Of a DNA stretch of 11,135 nt, positions 7,319 to 11,135 are shown piece by piece (position 1 is the first letter of the stretch; every line of letters starts with the position of its first letter). The stretch lies in contig DNWN01000007.1 in NCBI GenBank assembly GCA_003507115.1, positions 1 to 11,135 of the forward strand, written 5' to 3'. This stretch comes from Cryomorphaceae bacterium. Lineage in GTDB: Bacteria > Bacteroidota > Bacteroidia > Flavobacteriales > Schleiferiaceae. The position numbers and the translations under genes were made by a program. The notes under the pieces are model-generated. The model was not told where the DNA came from, did no database searches, and saw only the letters and a list, made by a program, of their open reading frames with translations.

Positions 7319-8331
7319 AAATTCGTTGGTCCTATGTCCTCGCCGGAGGAGTTCTACTCACCTTAGCTGGTTTGCTCGTTCGCGAAGTCGTGGCCAATCA
7401 AGGAGTTGATGAGGGGCTCTATGATTTTGCCGTTCCGGACACGGCTGCCGTAACGCGCATTGTCATTTGGGACAAAAGCCCCGACACCGCCACGTTAGAG
7501 CGAAAAGGTGTGCAATGGTTGGTCAATGGCCAATATATCGTTCGACAGGATGCCATCGAAGTTATCCTGGAAACCTTGTACCGAATTCGACTTCGCAACT
7601 TCCCTCAAGCGGCCGCCCAAAAGACAATTTTGAGCGCGATGGCCACCTATGGCAAGCGAGTCGAGGTCTACCAAGGGGAAAACTTGGTCAAGTCTTTTAT
7701 TGTAGGTACGGAAACCCCCGACATGCTCGGCACCTACATGCTCATGGATGGCTATGAAACCCCGGTCGCCACGTACCTGCCGGGATTTAATGGCTACCTG
7801 TCCAGCCGCTTCTTCCTCCGTGAAGACCTATGGCGCACCCGAGAGCTTTGGCCCTATCCCGGAGAAATTTCTGCCGTAACCCTTGTCTACCCCGACTCCG
7901 CGTTCTTGGAAGTACAGCGCAACGGGGCGCAATTCACCCTCGTGGGGGGCAGCGGCTCAGGTATGCCTGCGGACCCTATGACGAGCCAGGCCCTGTACAA
8001 AGCCATTCACCAAGCGCAATACGAAGGCATGATCATTCCGACGGACATCGTTTGGGCCAAAAAGGATTCGATCGCCAATACCCAACCGGTGGCGCGTGTG
8101 ACCGTCCAATATTCCGATGGGGAAGAAGCAGAAATGCGCCTTTTCCATATTCCTGGAGGCCCGGATATTCTGGACGAGAATGGGCAACCTGAACAATGGG
8201 ATCCGGATCGATTTTATGCGCTGATGAGTGACGGACGATTCGTTCTGACACAGCGCTATGGTCTTCAACATGTGTTGAAAAGTTTTCGCGCATTTTTACC
8301 AAAAGGCGACCCCGCACAAATGCAGGACTAA
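7315..8331 (+). CDS. Membrane-anchored DUF4340-like protein of the gldFG-dnaN locus
   Basis: The function is unknown. The 338-residue product has one N-terminal membrane helix (about 7-24, after MKIRWS) and a large domain that should face the periplasm. Visible landmarks are FAVPDTAAVTRIVI (38-51), an ATLERKGVQWLVNGQYIVRQDAIE stretch (59-82) like the repeated beta-hairpin unit of DUF4340 proteins, TYMLMDG near 140 and LPGFNGYLSSRFF near 156. Similar proteins sit after gldG in other Bacteroidota, and DUF4340 proteins elsewhere lie beside ABC-2/GldG-type auxiliary genes. I infer that it is an accessory part of the GldFG complex. The ATG overlaps the gldG stop as ATGA. It ends 12 nt before dnaN. 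The DUF4340 name rests on remembered sequence features. Confidence 0.72.
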   Translation: MKIRWSYVLAGGVLLTLAGLLVREVVANQGVDEGLYDFAVPDTAAVTRIVIWDKSPDTATLERKGVQWLVNGQYIVRQDAIEVILETLYRIRLRNFPQAAAQKTILSAMATYGKRVEVYQGENLVKSFIVGTETPDMLGTYMLMDGYETPVATYLPGFNGYLSSRFFLREDLWRTRELWPYPGEISAVTLVYPDSAFLEVQRNGAQFTLVGGSGSGMPADPMTSQALYKAIHQAQYEGMIIPTDIVWAKKDSIANTQPVARVTVQYSDGEEAEMRLFHIPGGPDILDENGQPEQWDPDRFYALMSDGRFVLTQRYGLQHVLKSFRAFLPKGDPAQMQD

Positions 8332-8343
8332 TTACTTTGCAGT

Positions 8344-9465
8344 ATGAAGTTTATTGTATCTAGCGGCCAACTTTTGCGCGCCCTCCAGACGGTGAGTGGC
8401 GTCATCCAGAGCAACAATACGTTGCCCATTTTGGACCATTTCTTAGTTCACCTGGACCCTGGGAAATTAACGATTACGGCGTCAGACCTAGAAACGACGA
8501 TGACCACCCATTTATCGGTGGATTCGTCCGAATCGACCACGGCAGCCATTCCCGCACGCATGCTGTTGGACACCGTCAAGAGCTTTCCCGAACAGCCCTT
8601 GACCTTCACCCTCAATCCGGCAAGCCATGCGCTCGAAGTAAGTAGCGATTTTGGGAAATATGCGCTGGCCTACGTCGACGCAGCGGAATACCCGAAGGCA
8701 GCTTCGCTCGATGGCGCGGACCGTGTCAACCTTCCCGCCCACGTGCTCTCCACCGCGATTCACAAAACCCTATTCGCCGCAGGGAATGACGACCTCCGCC
8801 CCGTCATGAGCGGGGTGTTCTTCCAGTTCACGGGCGATGGACTGACGTTCGTCGCCACCGATGCGCATAAGCTCGTGCGCTATCGCCGAAACGACTTTTC
8901 GGCTCCCGCCACCGCCGAATTCATTCTTCCGAAAAAGCCCCTCAACTTGTTAAAGGCCACCTTGGGGACCGGCGACAACGAGGTAGAAGTAGCGTATAAC
9001 GAGCAAAACGCTCAATTCACCTATGACGGTGTGACCTTGATTTGCCGTCTCATCGACGGCAAATACCCCAATTTTGAGGCCGTCATCCCTAAGAATAACC
9101 CCAACCGCTTAGTCGTGGATCGCGGGGCATTCTTGAGCTCTGTCAAGCGTGTATCCATCTTTTCCAACAAAACCACCCATCAAATCCGTCTGAAAGTAGC
9201 CGGAAATGAGCTGCATATTTCGGCAGAGGATTTGGACTTCGCCAACAAGGCGCACGAACGCTTGGGCTGCAACTACGAAGGGTCGGACATGGAGATCGGT
9301 TTCAACAGCCGGTTTATCGGTGAGATGCTCGGGAATCTAGAATCGGATGAGGTTGCGGTCGAGCTTTCGGCCCCCAACCGTGCGGGCATCCTCTTGCCTG
9401 AAGGGGGATTAGACGCCGGCGAGGAGGTCTTGATGCTCGTCATGCCCGTGATGCTCAACACTTAA
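8344..9465 (+). CDS. dnaN: DNA polymerase III beta subunit (sliding clamp)
   Basis: DnaN is the ring-shaped dimer that tethers DNA polymerase III and many repair proteins to DNA. The 373-residue length is normal. It begins MKFIVSSGQLLRALQTVSGVI and has NTLPILDHFLV (residues 25-35), TASDLETTM (40-48), VMSGVFF plus FVATDAHKLVRYRR in the middle domain and LICRLIDGKYPNFEAVIP (236-253) in the linker region. The C-terminal tail LVMPVMLNT corresponds to the clamp-loader/peptide-binding end (MPMRL in E. coli). In many bacteria dnaN follows dnaA at the origin. Here it follows gldG and the DUF4340-like gene, as in several Bacteroidota. The 12-nt gap upstream (8332-8343) contains TTACTTTG, which would be too close to the ATG to act as a normal promoter. 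Expression therefore probably comes from upstream. Confidence 0.98.
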   Translation: MKFIVSSGQLLRALQTVSGVIQSNNTLPILDHFLVHLDPGKLTITASDLETTMTTHLSVDSSESTTAAIPARMLLDTVKSFPEQPLTFTLNPASHALEVSSDFGKYALAYVDAAEYPKAASLDGADRVNLPAHVLSTAIHKTLFAAGNDDLRPVMSGVFFQFTGDGLTFVATDAHKLVRYRRNDFSAPATAEFILPKKPLNLLKATLGTGDNEVEVAYNEQNAQFTYDGVTLICRLIDGKYPNFEAVIPKNNPNRLVVDRGAFLSSVKRVSIFSNKTTHQIRLKVAGNELHISAEDLDFANKAHERLGCNYEGSDMEIGFNSRFIGEMLGNLESDEVAVELSAPNRAGILLPEGGLDAGEEVLMLVMPVMLNT

Positions 9466-9476
9466 GCCCTACTAAC

Positions 9477-10118
9477 ATGAATCTTCTGGTGGTGGGCGAT
9501 GTACATGGCTGCGTCCATACGCTGAAGGCCTTCGTGAAACGCCATTGGAATGCGCAGGATGAGTTTCTCATCTTGGTCGGTGATGTCATCAATAAGGGAC
9601 GTCACAGCGGGAAGACGGTGAAGTATTTGCGCAAACTGCAGAAAGAATTTCCTTATTCCGTCTTCTTGCTTCGCGGCAACCACGAACACATGGCCGCTGA
9701 GGCGGTTCGACTGGACGATCAGCCCCCTTATTTACTAAAGCTCAAGCGCGATATGCTCAAGCGAGGCATCCCGTTCAAGCGCATGATTCAATGGATGGGC
9801 CATTGGCCGATCAAATGGGAAAATCCGTACGTTTTAATCACCCATGCGGGTATTTCTCTTCATGCCCGGGACCCATTCAATCCGGATTCCTCCCGGGGCG
9901 TGCTTCACAACCGGTCGCCTCTCAAGGATGTGGGGAAACTTCAAATCTTTGGGCATGTGGTCCAAGAGGATTTTCAGCCTCGGTATTTTGCAGACTCGCA
10001 TGCGTGGTGCATCGACACGGGAGCCTGGCGAGGCGGAGGTTTGACAGGGATTCGGCTGACCCGAACGGGAGAAATCATAGAAATCCTTCGAGAACCGACC
10101 GCAGAGTCCGACCTTTGA
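9477..10118 (+). CDS. Calcineurin-like metallophosphoesterase (PPP/ApaH-like)
   Basis: This 213-residue soluble protein has the full metal-binding set of the phosphoprotein-phosphatase/ApaH superfamily: GDVHG at 7-11, GDVINKG at 35-41, GNHEH at 68-72, THAG at 122-125 and GH at 159-160, with CIDTGA (178-183) near the end. Such enzymes use two metal ions to hydrolyse phosphoesters. Relatives cut phosphoserine/threonine, diadenosine tetraphosphate or small phosphorylated compounds. The size and motif spacing resemble bacterial PrpE/PrpA-type phosphatases, but the substrate cannot be read from sequence. It starts 11 nt after dnaN with no visible promoter, so it is probably the last gene of the operon. 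No hairpin with a T-run follows in the 36 bases before pruA. Confidence 0.9.
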   Translation: MNLLVVGDVHGCVHTLKAFVKRHWNAQDEFLILVGDVINKGRHSGKTVKYLRKLQKEFPYSVFLLRGNHEHMAAEAVRLDDQPPYLLKLKRDMLKRGIPFKRMIQWMGHWPIKWENPYVLITHAGISLHARDPFNPDSSRGVLHNRSPLKDVGKLQIFGHVVQEDFQPRYFADSHAWCIDTGAWRGGGLTGIRLTRTGEIIEILREPTAESDL

Positions 10119-10134
10119 CCTGATCAACCTTTGA
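10111..10134 (+). repeat. Short direct repeat ACCTTTGA x2 upstream of pruA
   Basis: ACCTTTGA occurs at 10111-10118 and again at 10127-10134, 16 nt apart, with the palindrome TGATCA between them. The first copy covers the stop codon of the phosphoesterase gene. The spacing is about one and a half helical turns. It may be coincidence or part of the pruA control region. Confidence 0.4.
10126..10133 (+). promoter_or_regulatory. Weak candidate -7 box (AACCTTTG) for pruA
   Basis: AACCTTTG differs from TAnnTTTG by one base, and transcription would begin about 15 nt before the pruA ATG. The intergenic bases 10119-10154 are clearly more AT-rich than their surroundings, as expected for a promoter. No -33 element is seen at standard spacing, so support is thin. 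Confidence 0.25.
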
Positions 10135-10154
10135 ATTAATCGATATCTATAGCT

Positions 10155-11135
10155 ATGTCCAACGGAATGTTTCAACTCCCCACCCCCATCAACGAACCCA
10201 TTTTGACGTATGCACCGGGTACGGAGCATCGGAACACGTTGATTTCGCGGTACAAGTCGATGTACGATGACGTAGTGGATATCCCGCAGTTCATCAATGG
10301 AGAAGAAATTCGCACGGGAGACGTACGAGATTGCCGGCCTCCGCATGACCACCAGCATGTGATCGGCCACTACCACTATGGCCGCGCAGAACATGCCCAG
10401 GCGGCGGTCGACGCCGCATTGGGGGCACACGCCAGCTGGTCCTCCATGCCCTGGCATGAGCGCGCGGCCATCTTCTTGCGGGCCGCAGACCTCGTCGCGG
10501 GGCCCTACCGAGCCACCATCAACGCTGCCACGATGTTGGCCCAGTCCAAAACCGTGTTCCAGGCCGAAATTGACGCGGCCTGTGAGTTCGCCGATTTCTT
10601 GCGCTTCAATGCGCACTTCATGGAGAAAATTTACGCAGAGCAGCCTATCAGTGCTCCCGGCATTTGGAACCGCATGGAATACCGTGCGTTGGAGGGCTTT
10701 GTCGTAGCCATCACCCCCTTCAACTTCACGGCCATCGCGGGCAACCTGCCCGCCTCGGCCGCTTTAATGGGCAATGTTGTCGTGTGGAAACCTGCGGATA
10801 GCCAGGTGTATTCGGCCTGGGTTGTGATGGAGATTTTCCGAAAGGCCGGTTTGCCCGATGGCGTCATCAATTTGGTCTACATGGATGGTCCCGAATTTGG
10901 CGAGGTGGTCTTCAAGCACCCCGATTTCGCCGGACTGCACTTTACCGGATCCACGGCGGTGTTCAAGCATCTGTGGAAAGAAATTGGCAGCCACATCGAC
11001 CGCTACAAAGCCTATCCCCGCATTGTTGGCGAAACGGGCGGCAAAGACTTCGTCATCGCCCACCCTTCCGCGGAAGCCAAGCAGGTGGCGACCGGATTGA
11101 CCCGCGGCGCCTTTGAATTCCAAGGACAGAAATGT
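10155..11135 (+). CDS. pruA: L-glutamate gamma-semialdehyde dehydrogenase (3' partial)
   Basis: The frame is open from ATG 10155 to the window end (327 codons), about 60% of the expected ~540 residues. The product is an aldehyde dehydrogenase that oxidises glutamate gamma-semialdehyde (from P5C) to glutamate with NAD+, the second step of proline breakdown. Visible features are the N-terminal INEPILTYAPGTEHR segment typical of the stand-alone, eukaryote-like P5C dehydrogenase group, ITPFNFTA at 186-193, the NAD-site stretch FTGSTAVF at 263-270, GETGGKDF at 292-299 with E293, and GQKC at 324-327. C327, the last codon of the window, is the catalytic cysteine. It is a single-domain enzyme start with no proline dehydrogenase (PutA) fusion visible. 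It is separated from the phosphoesterase gene by 36 AT-rich bases and probably has its own promoter. Confidence 0.94.
   Translation, partial: MSNGMFQLPTPINEPILTYAPGTEHRNTLISRYKSMYDDVVDIPQFINGEEIRTGDVRDCRPPHDHQHVIGHYHYGRAEHAQAAVDAALGAHASWSSMPWHERAAIFLRAADLVAGPYRATINAATMLAQSKTVFQAEIDAACEFADFLRFNAHFMEKIYAEQPISAPGIWNRMEYRALEGFVVAITPFNFTAIAGNLPASAALMGNVVVWKPADSQVYSAWVVMEIFRKAGLPDGVINLVYMDGPEFGEVVFKHPDFAGLHFTGSTAVFKHLWKEIGSHIDRYKAYPRIVGETGGKDFVIAHPSAEAKQVATGLTRGAFEFQGQKC

Noticed and set aside
8332..8339. TTACTTTG just before dnaN as a possible -7 promoter box
   Set aside because: It departs from TAnnTTTG, and transcription would start at or after the dnaN ATG (8344). No -33 element was seen.
9834..10616. 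A 260-codon open frame on the minus strand across the phosphoesterase and pruA genes
   Set aside because: It lies antisense to two genes with clear conserved motifs, spans their intergenic gap, and its product shows no recognisable fold or motif. Long antisense frames are expected in GC-rich coding DNA.

Overview
The window looks like a core-genome segment of a Bacteroidota bacterium with fairly high G+C for that phylum (a GC-rich Flavobacteriales/Cryomorphaceae-like lineage is my guess). Three things point there. The gene set includes GldF, GldG and a membrane-anchored DUF4340-like protein directly ahead of dnaN. The start codons are not preceded by purine-rich Shine-Dalgarno sequences. Boxes resembling the Bacteroidota -7 promoter element (TAnnTTTG) occur at the one divergent promoter. 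Gene content is nearly continuous: the longest non-coding stretches are about 53 and 36 bases, so no gap exceeds 300 bases. I found no tRNA, rRNA, CRISPR array, insertion sequence or phage gene.

Layout. (1) Bases 2-1186, plus strand: the 3' part of a DnaQ-like exonuclease fused to a GIY-YIG nuclease domain, its N-terminus cut off by the window edge. (2) Bases 1205-3724, minus strand: a compact operon read phoH, then purC, then a small outer-membrane beta-barrel protein, with 1-nt and 8-nt overlaps. It converges on the exonuclease gene with only 18 bases between them. (3) Bases 3725-3777: a divergent promoter region containing a perfect 8-bp inverted repeat whose arms each resemble a -7 box. 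(4) Bases 3778-10118, plus strand: seven tightly packed genes: SAM-hydrolase-family (DUF62) protein, ABM-fold monooxygenase-like protein, gldF, gldG, DUF4340-like protein, dnaN and a metallophosphoesterase. Three junctions are 4-nt stop/start overlaps; the others are 3, 12 and 11 nt. (5) Bases 10155-11135, plus strand: the 5' part of pruA (L-glutamate gamma-semialdehyde dehydrogenase), cut by the window end exactly at its catalytic cysteine codon.

How the genes relate. GldF and GldG are the membrane and periplasmic-facing parts of the ABC system tied to gliding motility in Bacteroidota; the ATPase partner GldA is not here. The sliding clamp gene dnaN sits in the same apparent transcription unit, so clamp expression may depend partly on a promoter shared with membrane and metabolic genes. 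The minus-strand operon pairs a PhoH-type ATPase with a purine biosynthesis enzyme and an envelope protein. Most of this is housekeeping. The points most worth a second look are the symmetric, face-to-face divergent promoter, the DUF62 protein that appears to lack two of the three known catalytic residues, and the dnaN-gldFG transcription unit. I saw no convincing novel defence or mobile system.
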